From Cinclus cinclus (Eukaryota > Chordata > Aves > Passeriformes > Cinclidae): a stretch of 64,000 nt of DNA. The DNA is taken from assembly GCF_963662255.1 (NCBI RefSeq), contig NC_085055.1, positions 6,568,102 through 6,632,101 on the forward strand. The letters are read 5' to 3'. The notes beneath the pieces were generated by a model. It was not told the DNA's origin. It was given only the letters and a program-made list of their open reading frames with translations, and did no database searches. Shown here in pieces: positions 1 to 12,003 of this stretch (within the stretch, counting starts at the first letter, position 1; each line of letters opens with the position of its first letter). The translations under genes were made by a program, and so were the position numbers.

Positions 1-1461
1 CGTGGGGACAATGTCCCTGTAGTGGGGGAGCAGAGCCAGCCCCGGTGGTCCGGGCTGTCCCCCTGAGCTGAGAGCTGCAGGGTGCTGCACAGGCACAGAC
101 CCTGTGTGTGCGGGGCTGTAAAAGGGAATGGCAGCCCTGGAAGCCTCCTGTGAGCTGTTGGAGCAGCTGCAAACACTGTGCTGACACATACCATGTGTCA
201 CTTCAGCCTTTCCATCAGCCAGAAGCTTGAAGGAGCAAAGTTATTATAAAATTACTGTTGGGTTTCCCTTCCATGGCTGCAATTTTTAGACCATATTCCT
301 TAGGGAATACAGCATTTAATGGGATACAAAGGCAGGATTTAGCTCATGGCAGTGCAGTGGTCAGGAGGAACAAATTTGGGGACTAGGAATGATGCTTTGG
401 CACTCACCTCTCAGTGAACTGCTGATACAAAAAGAAACACAATTTGTACACAGTTCTTGGGGGACTTCTGCAGTCCTGACTGCTCAAAAAACGGTTTTAT
501 TGTCCATTTATGCTCATATGAATCACAGCTTATGTCCCAGAGAGTGTGGTGGCCTGACTTGGACTTCCAAACCTGCATGTAAGTTAACATAGTTGTCCAC
601 CTTCCCTGGTGAATTAAATTCCATGGGTGAGGGATACCAGTAATCACTAATTCCTCTTCTGAACAAATTGAGTGTAGCAAGACTTGACCACATGCATTTT
701 TAGCAGATTGAGGCCCATGATTCAAACTGAGATACCTTTGCTTATACAGCCCTGCTGCAGGCTCACGCTGAGGTATTTTTGTAACCATTTCTCAGAAAGG
801 GATTCCATATCCCTCTGAAAAAAAATAACCAACCAAAAAAAAAACCAACAAAAACCACAAAAAACCAAACCAAACCAAACCAAACCAAACCAAACCAACC
901 AAACAAAAAACCCCAAGAAAAACAAAAACACCCTAAACAGGATTAACACTGTCTATGTACAGAAAAGCAGTGGAATGAATGAAAGGGATTGCTAGGCTCT
1001 GAATTTTCCATCTGCTGGCTGCTGGTTTGTGACAGGATGGTCTGAAAATTGTTCCAAGAGAGGAGTACATAGCACAGAGCATTTCCAAGAATAAAGCTCT
1101 TTTTCCAGGAATTAATTCTAAATTTCAACCACTCAAATTAACCTGCCATGAGACCCCCACAGTGCGCACTCACAAACAGGAAGCTCTTCACTCATGGGGG
1201 AAAAAAACACACTTCTGAATCCTGCATTTGACTTAAAGATGTGAAACCTGTAATTTTTCTACTAATTTTAGGAATGCATGATAGCAGAGCAGGAGACCAG
1301 CAGAAGCTTAGAACCCTTTTGCTGAGAGCAGTCAGAGCAGAAACAAACCGGGCAGCCTGAAAATTAACCAAAACAGTGCACACTTCTCAGAAAACCAAGC
1401 AATTATTCATGCAATGGAAAGGCATTATTTTAGTGGATGAGCAAATAATTTTCCTTAGCTA
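1..1461. other. Non-coding stretch, no gene recognised
   Basis: No coding gene is recognisable here. Open frames on both strands (up to 125 codons at 411-788 minus) show no family motif and one, at 722-949 minus, is just the translation of the A/C tract. The first 180 bases are somewhat GC-richer than what follows. Apart from the A/C simple repeat at 818-933 I see only unique sequence. Confidence 0.6.
818..933. repeat. A/C-rich simple repeat with (CCAAA)n core
   Basis: The plus strand is almost only A and C for about 115 bases. The core at about 862-904 repeats CCAAA six times and is flanked by irregular A-runs broken by CC. The strand asymmetry (no G, nearly no T) is strong. It is typical of an expanded simple repeat. 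A similar A/C tract occurs at 4540-4629 and a shorter one near 49218-49252. Confidence 0.9.
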
Positions 1462-2316
1462 ATGAGCCCGAAAATTGCAAAAGGAGAAAGCACAAAGGAA
1501 CTTGTTTCTGTGGGTTATAATTTGCTCAGTGCTGGTATAAACCCTTGCAAAGTGCCTTGCTTTGGCCCCTCAACCACATGTTCCCAAGGAGCAGAGGGGA
1601 AGGACATGAGCCCTGGCCCCACAGCAAATTGTGAGATGCTCCTGGGACTGAGAACACTGGAGTTTGTTGGTACCCTCACTCCCATACAGAAACAGCCCCA
1701 GCAGGGAGGTACCACCCAAGGACACTGCGCTGCTCATCCCCACTCCAAGCCTTCCTTGCCTGAAGCACTGAGGAGCATTTTCACACCTAATGCCCCACAT
1801 CTCCCCGAGTCACTCAACAAAGCCACAGCAAAGGTGACGTGTCAGGAACAGGTCAGGAACAGCGCGCAGGTTATATCAGCCCTGAGCACTGTTCCAGGGG
1901 CATCACACAGGCCAGGGAGGTGGTTAGGGAGCAGAGGAACTGCTGTTGTTCCAAGCCCTACTCCATCCCCCATGGTGGTGGAGCACAAGTTTGCCTTGGT
2001 GGCACCTCAGTCCAATTCCTGTGTCCAGCTGCACAGTCACAGCATCTCTGGAGATACAGTGGATCTGGCCTCACTGTTTCTACAGAGGAGACTAAAAGTA
2101 ATTGAACAAAATCTGTTTTCGATTAAAGAGATTATATCTCATAGAGCTTTTTTCTTTTTTAAATTGCACTTAAATGGCTTTTATGTAGCTTGTTATTTTG
2201 CAATAAGATTAACACCAAGGTGGATTGAATTACCTGTTAATTCAACACATAATTTACAGGTACCTCCATGTGCCATCCAGAATATATTTAAAGACGTCTT
2301 GACAACGGATCCATAG
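1462..2316 (+). other. Unexplained 284-codon open frame, no homology recognised
   Basis: This is the longest open frame in the window that is not a simple repeat. It has no domain, signal peptide, transmembrane segment or motif I recognise. The first two thirds are proline/serine/glycine-rich, as translated GC-richer non-coding DNA tends to be; the last third is AT-rich. The ATG context is poor (C at -3). No promoter or polyadenylation signal is evident. A rough base-composition estimate makes a frame this long unexpected by chance in 64 kb, but depletion of TA-containing words could explain it. I treat it as unproven and not as a gene. Confidence 0.2.
1841..1862. repeat. Two-copy 11-bp tandem duplication
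   Basis: GTCAGGAACAG is repeated back to back. It is a minor local duplication inside the 284-codon open frame and would shift that frame, because 11 is not a multiple of three; this argues mildly against long-term coding constraint. Confidence 0.7.
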
Positions 2317-3179
2317 AGCACACAATAAGGACATCATTACTTAAGAAGATACATCCCCAAAGAGACACATGACATTAACCCCATCTGTAGATGACTAATC
2401 AGAGCTAAATCAGGAATGTTCCCGTTTAATCTAAAAGAAATGGTGCCCTATAAATTCCACATACAAAAATCTTAGCAATTTACCACATGATTAAACCATA
2501 GTGATTTTTTTTAATACAGCAGTTTCGCTGAAATATTTTAACTTGGGATCCTAAAAAAAAGATTTATAGCTCTGAATGCAGGGCTCCTGCTTGGAATAAT
2601 CAATACTGTTTTTAATATACTTTTTAAAAGATTTATTTCCTTGTTGTGGAAAAGATTTAAATTGCAGGGTGCCAACAACTGATGAATTATGATTTAGGGC
2701 CAAATCTGTTTCACTTGGAAGAATGGTGATTTTAAATTCAGTGAAGTTTCTCTGATGAGTAGAACAAGGAAGTTTTGGCCCACATTTTTCTTGAAAACCC
2801 ACCAATAAAGTAATTATCTTGTCACGATGACAGCCATGTGTATTTATGGCTGGGAAGCTTCACGGCCTGTAGACATGTGACAAACAGGCACTTTCTCTGC
2901 AGCTTTTCTCCCAGCACTGCCTCTGCGAGGGTGGGAGAAGCGCCCAGGAATGTGGATGTTGGGTCACAACAAGTGCACACACAGCTCCATAGCCTGAGTG
3001 TGTTTACTTTACATACCTGAGGAATACTCTTGAAGGTTTTGGTTTTAAATGCTCTGTAGCAGGGAGCGTGGCGGGACTTTCCTCACCGCTGCACGTGGAG
3101 ATGGTGTGAGACCCTAGCCAGGGGCCACCAGCCTCTCACTTCAGTGCCCTGCTCTCACCCAAGCGATTAATGCTCTGCA

Positions 3180-3345
3180 TCTGCAGCACGATAGTTGGAT
3201 AAAAACCTGGTATTTAATCTTGTCCATCCCCAAGCTCCATCATGATTGCTCCCCAGAGTCTATTCATGAGCGCTTTGTTCATTCCAGTTTTAAATGACTC
3301 AAGAGCTGATAGGGACTTCATCACCTCCTGTAGGAGATAAATCAG
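3180..3345. repeat. Possible ancient CR1/L3-type LINE scrap
   Basis: The piece around 3275-3335, with a TTTTAAATGACTCAAG-like stretch followed by GGGACTTCATCACCTCC, resembles the common L3/old-CR1 pattern of a short T/A-rich word followed by a 'gatggagactccaccacctcc'-like segment. The match is from memory and degenerate, so limits and orientation are uncertain. It could be coincidence. Confidence 0.3.
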
Positions 3346-3783
3346 TACACTTAAATAAAAGACAAGATGGTATCTAGCATGCTGTTCCTACAAGATTCAC
3401 CATTAGTTCTTACCCCAAGGCAAGCGCAAAATAAACATTCCCTATTCCCAGGTTAAGTCCTGCCTTTCCTTTGGTACAGTGTGGTACGGATTGTGCTATC
3501 ATCAACATACAAAATTAACTTCTACCCAACACTGACAGAGACACATTTAACATACATAGTTTGGCACCGCATCCAGCATTAATTTCCCAGCCCCAGACAC
3601 GAGGAATGGAAAAGCTTTATTAGATCACTCAGTCCTGCTCACTGTTAGGCAAATGATTTGCTTCTTAGTGACAGGCCCTGGAGTTTTCTCCAGTCCAAGC
3701 TGCAAAATCCCGCAGCACAAGGATCACGTCCCTGTGGACTGCACATTTGTCTTCTGTATTTTCTGTATCTTTCTTAAAATTAC

Positions 3784-3803
3784 TTTTTTTTTTTTTTTTT
3801 TTT
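3784..3803. repeat. T20 homopolymer
   Basis: Twenty uninterrupted T bases. Reading the other strand as an A-tail, no AATAAA lies just upstream, so it does not look like a retroposed mRNA end. Confidence 0.95.
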
Positions 3804-4539
3804 GCAAAATGCACTTCTAGGATACCCTTTCATTAATCCCTTCCCATTCCCTTTTTGGCCCTGCTGTAGGATTTTCCACAAGTTAACTGGTCCTTCTTAT
3901 GCAGAGGCCTGAAGGATGGAAGTGGCCTCTCAAGCAGTCTTCCCATGGCCACTGGGCAGATGTGCCCCTATGATAATGCCTTTGCTATGTCCTTCCCCCA
4001 CCAAGGCCACATCCCAATATTATGCCAAGCTCCCTGCTCCCACCAGCACCCTTGCCTCTTTCTGTGATGAGATGTATTATTTCTCTTCACATGGATTAAC
4101 TGCAATTTTCCTATTTTAACATAAATGTTATTTTACTCTAGCCACATTTTCCCTCATATCTAGGCAATTACAAGACAATTCACTGCAAATTTTCACGGGG
4201 ATAGTTTATTACGTACTAGAAATGTACAATAATGAAGCGTGAAAAACATGGCAGCTTTCAGTGGCATTTCCTTTTCAGACTGTGAATAGAAGTGGAGAAA
4301 TAGTGTTCTGTAGAGCAAGATTTTTTTAAATTAAAAAATAGGGCAGAAACTTCCTAAATAAATGATGGTGTGACTAATAATGTATTGATCCCACTTTTTA
4401 ATTCCTCCTACAGTATTTAAATTGCCTTTTAATTTTCTTGACTGTACACGTAAAAATAAAATAGAGAATGTAACACATGGCTACATGGCTGGAAATCCAT
4501 AGGTCCATGATATATGTACTGTAAAGGTTTGCTTAATGC

Positions 4540-4629
4540 AAAAAAAACAAACCAAACAAAAAAACAAAAAAAAAAAAAAAACCCAAAGCAAAACAAAAAA
4601 AAAACCCAAAAAAAACCAAACAACAAAAA
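4540..4629. repeat. A/C-rich low-complexity tract
   Basis: About 90 bases of A-runs (the longest 16) broken by C, CC or CCC, almost without G or T on the plus strand. It resembles the tract at 818-933. The lysine/asparagine-rich open frame across it (4514-4753 plus) and the phenylalanine-rich frame on the other strand are by-products of this composition. Confidence 0.9.
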
Positions 4630-7600
4630 TCAAGATCAAAATTCAGTACCTCAAGGGTTAAACCAAATTCCTAAATATTTATTCTGCTATCTGAATAGGC
4701 ACCTTTTGCCAAAATTGTCCTTCCTCAGAGTGGATGATCAAACATCATGGTGACAAACTGGTTTATCTCAGACCAGGTGCTCAAGTCAAAAGATGCTTTC
4801 AAAAGGGACAAATCTCAGGGAGAAAAGAAATGGCTCTAATCTCATTGGGCTCTCCTACACGAGCAAGCTCTCCAGCACACACAGACAGAGCAGGCACTGT
4901 TACAAGAAATTGTGCAGCAAGCTTGCCTCAAGCATTCCTCTCTCCCACAGGCTGTATAATAGATGCAAGAAATTACTCAAAAGGACCATTCTTGCTTCCC
5001 TCAGACATATTTTGCTAAACCATAGCAATAAAGATCAACTCTACCAGTTTCTTTTTCTCCTGCCTCATGTCTTTCTGCATCTGTCAACATTAGACTTCAT
5101 CTAAAGAGTGCATTTTGCATTTTACAGCTCCTTACAAGGAGGCAGGCAGGAGATGGATCTTACACCAGGCACAGACTCACTGGGGACTGAGGGGGGAGTG
5201 TGGGAAAAGGGTATCCTAAAGGTTTTGGGGAGTCTTGTACCTCACTGCCAGCACTTGATGCAGGCACGTGTATGTACCAAATGTAGCATTCCATCACATC
5301 AGGTCTGCATCTGCTCCTCCCTCCACTGGAAGGAATTCAAAACATTTTCTGGTTGCTGCCCTTTAGCTATCAAAGCCAGCACTTGGAACAGGAACAAAAT
5401 ATGTAATGGTTTCAGGAAAACTTGCTTCTCACAGATCCCTAGAAATGGAAATAGTTTTAGTAGCAGTCTCTGAAGACAAGGTGGACTGAGGATTTTATGG
5501 AAGAAGGAGGCATTTGAGGAGCCTGCATGTGGCTTGCACTGCTCACTTTTAATGCCAGAGCTCATCTCCTGAAGCCTGAGGAGAGCAAAGGACAGTGCAG
5601 GGAGCCAACATGCTAAATGCCTCAGGCTTTCCAGTATAAAGACCAAGAACTGCAAACAGGCAAAAATGTTGCAGCAAGCTGCTCAAGGACCTTGTTATCA
5701 TGATACAAGAGAGGTTCCTGTTGCTGGGGCACATCTTGCACATCCCTGGCTGTCCAGGAGACAGTAACATTATTCCTTTCCAAAAGCTGCCCCCAGGTCT
5801 TAGCATTTGACCTCTACCAGGTGATTCTTTAACTTTACAGGAACTGATCCATAGCTCCTACATGTCCCCACCCCCAGCCTCTGCTCTGCCCTTGAACGGA
5901 GACTGCCTGAGCATCTACCTGCAGTGCTGATCATTGCTTTCCTTGGGAATCCTCTGGGGAGTAAAGCCATGAGAAATGCTGAATTTAACTCTGCATTCCA
6001 TTGCCAGCTTGGAAAGGAAGACAGCCCACTATTCCAGTGGGCAAAGAGTTAAGCTGTCAATCATAAAACAGAGACGGGTTCCTATAAAGTGATATAAAGC
6101 ATAAAATGCTGCTACACATAGTATTTAAGCAGATTCTTTCTGAGCTGTTTCAGAGCCTCAGGTAAAGCAGTGGTTGAGCTCCAATCCAGGGCTGGTTGCT
6201 CTGGGGCTTTTCTCCCAGCCAAGGGTGCTCAGTCCCTCTGCAGGATAATTCTTCAAGTTTAAAATAGGTTCTTGCTGCAAGGCTCTCACAAACATTACCA
6301 AATCACTGATCACAAGCAGCATTCCCTGTATGCATTTCTTATTAAATGAACAGCATTTGCTTTGAGTTCTTCATGAAAACCAAACCTGTTTTCTTCACAG
6401 GGAATACATATTTGGGATTTTGGTGACTTCAATAACCTTGTTACCTTCCTCTTCTTCCCAAGCACGGAGCTAGTGTTGATTTGGGTTGTCCTGATGAAAA
6501 AAAACGGCCATTTACAAATCATTATACTGAAATGACTGATGAAAACAAGAAGGATGTGGATTATGACAGACAAAAGAGATTGGTAAGCACTAGAGAAGAA
6601 TCCAACAGCACATTGTGTGAGTGAGGTAGGTTGAGGGGATCCAGTAAAAGAAGTAGGTATAAAGAAAGGAGAACATCACACGGCGTGATTATCATGATGT
6701 CCTGCATAGGGCCATGAGTCGATCGATGATCCTGATGGGGCCTTTCAATTTAGCACATTTCTGGTTCTGTGACTGAAATATATGTAAGTTGTTAATTTAC
6801 AGCATCATTTTAGTTTATCCTTCATCAGCTATAGGCAGTGCTGACATGTAACCCTAATAATTCATCATCCTGTATGCAACATCCTAGTATTGAACCCTAA
6901 ATGTTTTTGAGGTGAGAGAGCATTGGCTAGCACAGAATGGGTGCATGACACTCATGCAAATGGACTCAATTTCCAAGAGCCTCCTGACATATTTTCAGAA
7001 GCACAGAGAACTAGAGCTGTGCAGAGTCAAGAAGAGATGGAATGGTGAGGTAAAAGAGGAATCCGGGAGTCTCTAGCTCCATTTCTACAGCTATCTTTAG
7101 CAATTCCCTTCTCCTGTTTTCTCATTATCAGTGTTTTTTGTGAGAGAGAACATCTGATGGTCACTGCCTGGCTCAGGGGCTTTGCCCAGTCCTGTCCTCC
7201 CGGGCACTGCCCACCTAGCCAGTGTCCCTGAGATCACAGCTCAACTCAATGACTGCAAACAGGGCTTCTGGTGTTTTCTTTTCTCCTGGAAGTGTCTGGG
7301 AATGCCCAGGGAGTCTTACTTAGCAGAACAATGAAACACAGGCCCATCAATCTGCCTGTCAAGTTACTGATAAGCTTCTCCATCACTGCAGTACCTACTG
7401 TCTTTATATTGTTGTGGATGAAAGGAATTTATCCCCCAAGGTAAGGAAATGTTAGCCCTAGCCTATGAACCTTGAGCTAGAGGCTAAGACCACACAGGGA
7501 AGTTTGTGGCTCATTGGGGAAATTCACTGTTCTCTAAACCAACTTCCAAATCCTGCTTTACTCATCAGCTCTTCTCCATTTCATTACAGCACGTCCCTTG

Positions 7601-8566
7601 ACATCAAATAAGGCTTTTGCATCTATTTTTCTTTTATGTTCCAAAAAGAAACTTCTGGCAGTCTTTCTTTAATTTAATATTTCTTGAAAAACAATATTTT
7701 CACAATGATCTCTAATGAGATTCCACAGCCAACCCCAGAAATAGATCCTGTATTTCCAATTCTTGCATGAAGCAAGGAAGGGGAGGAGGAAACCATATCA
7801 TTTATTTATTCGACAGAAAAATACAACTGAAACAATCTTCCTGAAACCTTGTGAGAGCACAGCTCCATTTGGTCATAACACTCCTAGGCAGCATAATCTC
7901 CTTGAAAGTTTAACTGTCTCCAAAAACACTGAAATGAGTGATTTTCCATTGAGTTCTACCTGTAGGAAAAATCTCTTCAACATCAGAGGGGCAAAACCAG
8001 ATCTGATGTGGAGTGATGCTGCAAATACTCTTCTAACAAGATTTAATACCCAAGTGTGTTTATGTGCCAAAGTCTGCAGAAAGTGAGAAGCTTTCTCCTA
8101 AGGGGAAAATTTCTTATTTCCTTGTAATATGGTCCATGCCCAAAGCCAAACATTTGCTTCTCAGGGATGTTCCTACTCCCTCCAGATAAATCATCCTGGC
8201 AGGAATGACTCAGCAGGGGATAAATTTCATCGGGGCCAGGATATCATTTCATCCTTCCTTTCAATGTAACAGGAGGTTTTTAATCAGGGACTGCTTCTGA
8301 TTACTCCCAGGTGCCATAAACAACCAGGATTTGCTATCATGCTTTTGGATTATTACCAAATCATAGTGATATAATTCACACCATGCAAAAAAATATTACC
8401 ACTGCAAATAGAGAAAATGCTTGCAATTAAAAAGCACTAACTTCCAGGCTGGCTGCTTTAAACAACTCCTGCTATTATCATCTCTGATAATAATTAATCC
8501 TTATTGCTTATACAACCCAGAGCTCCTCTGGCAGATTTGGAGAAGCTTCATTTGGGTTTGTTTGTA

Positions 8567-8584
8567 TATTTATTTATTTATTTT
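8567..8584. repeat. Short (TTTA)n run
   Basis: About four copies of TTTA next to a TATATTT word. It is a minor simple repeat. Confidence 0.7.
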
Positions 8585-9698
8585 AAGAAGTGTTGTCATG
8601 AAGAAATCTGTGAGACCCAAGAAAGAGTTGATTGATCACAAGGTCCTATCAAATGTCAAAGCTGGCCCTCACTGACCTCCCATCTATTCAGAACTGCTTT
8701 GATTTAATCTACAAACTGGCTGCCTCTCCTGCCTGTGAGCTCTGTCTGTAACCCATGTGTCAATGTTTTGAGATATGACCTGTTTCACGCTTCATTCATC
8801 TCATCTGAAGGACGGAAATTAAACTGGAGGGTCAGCAAGGGGCACAGCTCAAAATACACACACATTAAACTGGAGTCTTTTGTTTGGGTCCATCAGAAGA
8901 GTTAGAGCAACCATCGAAAATAATATTCAAGTGGAATTGATTTTCTTTTTCCTATTGAAATTTGTAATACTAATAGATGTGGAAGGGTGGCAAGCCTTGT
9001 CACAGAATAAGGAAAAATAATCACGATGCCTTCCTAAAAGGCTTGTGACGCTTTTAATCATATCAGTATATGAGAGTGTGAACACCTCCAGGTTTAGTAG
9101 TGTGAAAAAGGCAGTATTTCCATTTTAAATCCAGCATTTCAAGCTTTTTTATGCTGATCATAATATTTCGGCTTGAGCTGAAACAGAGTGGAAAGTTCAC
9201 AGCATGGATCACAGTGTTTTAAACCTCATCTGTCTTCCTGGGGTTTTGTTATAATTTGGAAAATGCTTAGCTCCAGTTCTTGCCCTGTGGAACACAGCCA
9301 GCAGCTCAGATGGATAATTCTCAGGGGCGACCACAGCTTTACAGAGCAATTTTCATACTGACTTCTCCTTGGCGAGGAGAGTGAGTATGAAGGATGAAGC
9401 CTCAATGGCCAGGCAAGCCTTCATGCATTCCTACAGCTCTGTCACGAGCTGCACTGACTCAGAGATGTACCCCTTGCCCGGACTGCAGGGCAGGCCACGG
9501 CTCCTTCAGGTTGACTTCAGGTGGACCAGGTGAATCTCAGCTCCACGGGTATCAGGATGCACCCTGAGATGCTCATGGAACAAACCACAGGCACCCCAAA
9601 CACTCAGTGGGACATGCAGCTGAGAGAGCAGATGTTTCTCCTTGCAATCCTTTCTTTCTCACAGGTATGTAAAAAATTCCCAACCTGCCAGCACAGTT

Positions 9699-10030
9699 CA
9701 CAGAATCATAGAATATGCTGAGTTGGAGGAGACCCACAAAGATCATCATTCCAAACCCTGGCCCTATACAGGACACCCCAGGAATCACACCATCTTCCTG
9801 AGAGCATTTTCTAAATGGTCCTTGAACCCTGTCTGTGGGGCTGTGACCACTTCCCTGGGAGCCTGTTCAGTGCCCAACCACCCTCTGGGTGAAGAATCTT
9901 TTCCTAATATCCACCCTAAACCTCCCCTGACTCAGACCCATGCCATTCCCTCAGGTCCTGTCACTGGTCATCACAGAAAAGGAATCAGTGCCCGCCCCTC
10001 TGTTTCCCCTAATGAGGAAGTTCATACCAT
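9699..10030 (-). mobile_element. CR1 LINE 3' fragment, 5'-truncated, minus strand
   Basis: The plus strand starts with TCACAGAATCATAGAAT, the complement of the CR1 3' octamer tail. It continues through the usual CR1 3' region in reverse: a GGAGGAGACCCACAAAGATCAT-like segment, 'ccctgggagcctgttcagtgcccaaccacc', 'aagaatcttttcctaatatcc' and 'ccattccctcaggtcctgtcactggtcatc'. About 330 bases remain, which is the common fate of 5'-truncated avian CR1 copies; no reverse transcriptase frame is present. It has diverged from the usual consensus, so it is not a recent insertion. The 137-codon open frame at 9642-10055 plus runs antisense through it and is not a gene. Confidence 0.93.
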
Positions 10031-11540
10031 GGTTGATAAAAGTTCGCTGCATTAACATCTTGGGTATGTAGATTACCACTAGGTGATGGCATTTAAAGTA
10101 GCACCATCTCTGCTTAAAAAAAGCCAAAAACCAAGCAAATAAAAGGGCTCACACTCAGCACTCCCTGGAGAACATTGGTGATTGTCATCATTTTTGTAAA
10201 TCATCTCGTCAGTTCAGTAATATAAAAAAAGCTCAAATCCCTCTGTTTAATGTCTTTCTTCAACCTAGTATCTGTAAGAAATTAATTCAATTAAAAATCC
10301 TAACAATTTAAACTTAAAAGCTCAAGGAGACATTGTTTTGGAGGGTATGCTGCTGTTTGCAAATCTGCCTGCCAATCAACAACATAAAAAAATAGTGATT
10401 TGTAAAGATGTTTCTTCACTGGAGGAAAAAAAACCCAGAATGATATTTATCAAAGGCACATTTGCCCTTGAGCCTGAAAAAAGAAAGCATGAAAATGCCT
10501 TCAAATTCTTTTTAGTTCTAAGGCATGTCTTTTTGTTCATGCTTAACTGCAGAAGAAAAATTAGGAACAAGTGTGTGCATATCAGTGCATGTGTTAGCAT
10601 AGGCTTTAATTGGCTAGGAGTAAATTAATGGCTGCTTGCAATATTTCTGGCAATCTGTTATAAGCTATGTAAATTTTTAAAAGAGGTTTCTTGAAAAGGC
10701 TGGCTGAAATCCTGTAATTCATATTCTGCTGGGGGAATTGATTTGAGAAATAATAATGAAATGTTTTACCTCAGTGATGAATCTCAGTTTTGTAGCACTG
10801 CAATTTTTTAAATATTCTTGTAAATAATGCTATGAGTGTTTCTAAGAATAATCTTCATGAAAATAAATATATCTGTCTCTGAATTAATAGCATTTTTTTC
10901 ACTGCTCTTTTTTACCTCTTTTGTATGCCAGCATTCCAGGGGTTCATTGCAAAGCCAACATTAGTTTTGATAGTATTATAATAAATTAAAATCCAACATT
11001 TGTTACCATGTAACCTGCTCCAACAGATTTTATTATCAGTTTTGCTACTGAATTCAGTGGGAACTTGATCAAATCTTTAGGAGATAGGTCCAGTTTTATA
11101 GAGAGGGTTTGGAAATGACCCAACACAGCACTGACACTTCAAGGTGAGCCTGCCTGGGTCATTTTGGTGGGAGCCGCTAAACATCGATTGGGACAGTGGG
11201 AAAGCATCTAACTTGGCTGCCCAGGGCACTCATTAAGGCTGCAAGAGGGGAGTTAAAGTCTCACTTGAGGTAGGTGAAGGGCATGGAGCTGAACCTCCCA
11301 CAATCACTCTCCTTCAGCACACTCAGGGAGAGGGAAAAGCTCCCATGGCAAAGAACCGAGTATTGAACGACCACATCTCCTCACTCCACTCACTGATTCA
11401 ACAGCTACCCCTGGACCACACGGACCACACGGGCTCTGGATAGCCAGTGACCAGCTCTCAAGACCAAAACAGAGATCTTTAAAAGGTTCACAATGCAACA
11501 CCCAGGGTTTCCCCTCTGGTTTCCAGGGAAATCACAGCGC
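10031..11540. other. Non-coding AT-rich stretch
   Basis: No gene is seen. From about 10190 to 10900 the sequence is AT-rich, complex and lacks simple-repeat character, with several homeodomain-type TTAATT words, so it is a reasonable place to look for a constrained non-coding element. Frames of 96 and 74 codons lie on opposite strands of the same bases and have no recognisable motif. Confidence 0.55.
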
Positions 11541-12003
11541 TTGTGCTTCAGCTGAACACACACCGTATGCCCAAGCAAGTTTTAATTGCTGTTCACCTCA
11601 GGGATGCACAGGCAGGAAGAGAATGTTCCACTTTTCTGGAGAGCAACCCCAGCAGCAGGATATTCAAGCCAAAGAGTCCCACTCCTGAAACAACAAAGAA
11701 AATTGGAAAGTTTTATTACTTGTCCAGGGCAGGTAATACTGAATGTCTTTGAAGGAAACCCCCAAGACAGGAACTGGCTAAAAGCAAATTACTGGTATAG
11801 CTTTTATCATGGCTGCAAGTATAGCTCCTGTAATGTGCCTGACTGCTTTAGCTCCACTTTTCTCTTATCTTGTATATCTGACATTTTCCTTTTTATTGCT
11901 TAGCAGCATGTAAGAAAGTATCTTGTACTGTCAATAATGCTGTTATCCTTTAATAAAAAATTAGAAGCTACCAAAAAAAAAAAAAAAAAAGAAAAGAAAA
12001 AAG
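11541..12003 (+). pseudogene. Possible retroposed mRNA 3' end or transcript end (AATAAA plus A18)
   Basis: AATAAA lies at 11952-11957. It is followed 16 bases later by A18 (11973-11990) and a decayed A/G tail to 12003. That spacing is what a polyadenylated transcript copied into DNA would show. The 400 bases upstream hold a 105-codon frame (11586-11903) without recognisable homology. I could not identify the parent or a convincing target-site duplication. Processed pseudogenes are uncommon in birds because CR1 does not readily copy poly-A mRNAs, so a chance A-run beside AATAAA, or a real transcript end with a genomic A-run, are serious alternatives. Confidence 0.25.
11973..12003. repeat. A18 homopolymer with A/G tail
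   Basis: Eighteen A bases, then GAAAAGAAAAAAG. It is simple sequence in its own right whatever its origin. Confidence 0.95.

Larger units (their letters stand above)
2317..9698. other. Long non-coding stretch, unique sequence
   Basis: No gene is recognisable over about 7.4 kb. Open frames reach 121 codons (5108-5473 plus) but none carries a motif I can name, and both strands are open in overlapping places (5108-5473 plus, 5299-5655 minus). It contains the T20 run, an A/C tract, a short TTTA run near 8568-8584 and a possible ancient LINE scrap at 3180-3345. The segment at about 6660-6960 is unique AT-rich sequence with several CpG-containing words and could be a constrained non-coding element, but that cannot be judged without alignment. 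Confidence 0.6.

Noticed and set aside
722..949. Trp/Phe/Leu/Val-rich minus frame that looks membrane-like
   Set aside because: It is the translation of the complement of the (CCAAA)n tract.
4429..4753. Lys/Asn-rich plus frame and Phe-rich minus frame
   Set aside because: By-products of the A/C-rich tract at 4540-4629.
9642..10055. 137-codon plus-strand frame
   Set aside because: Runs antisense through a CR1 3' fragment.
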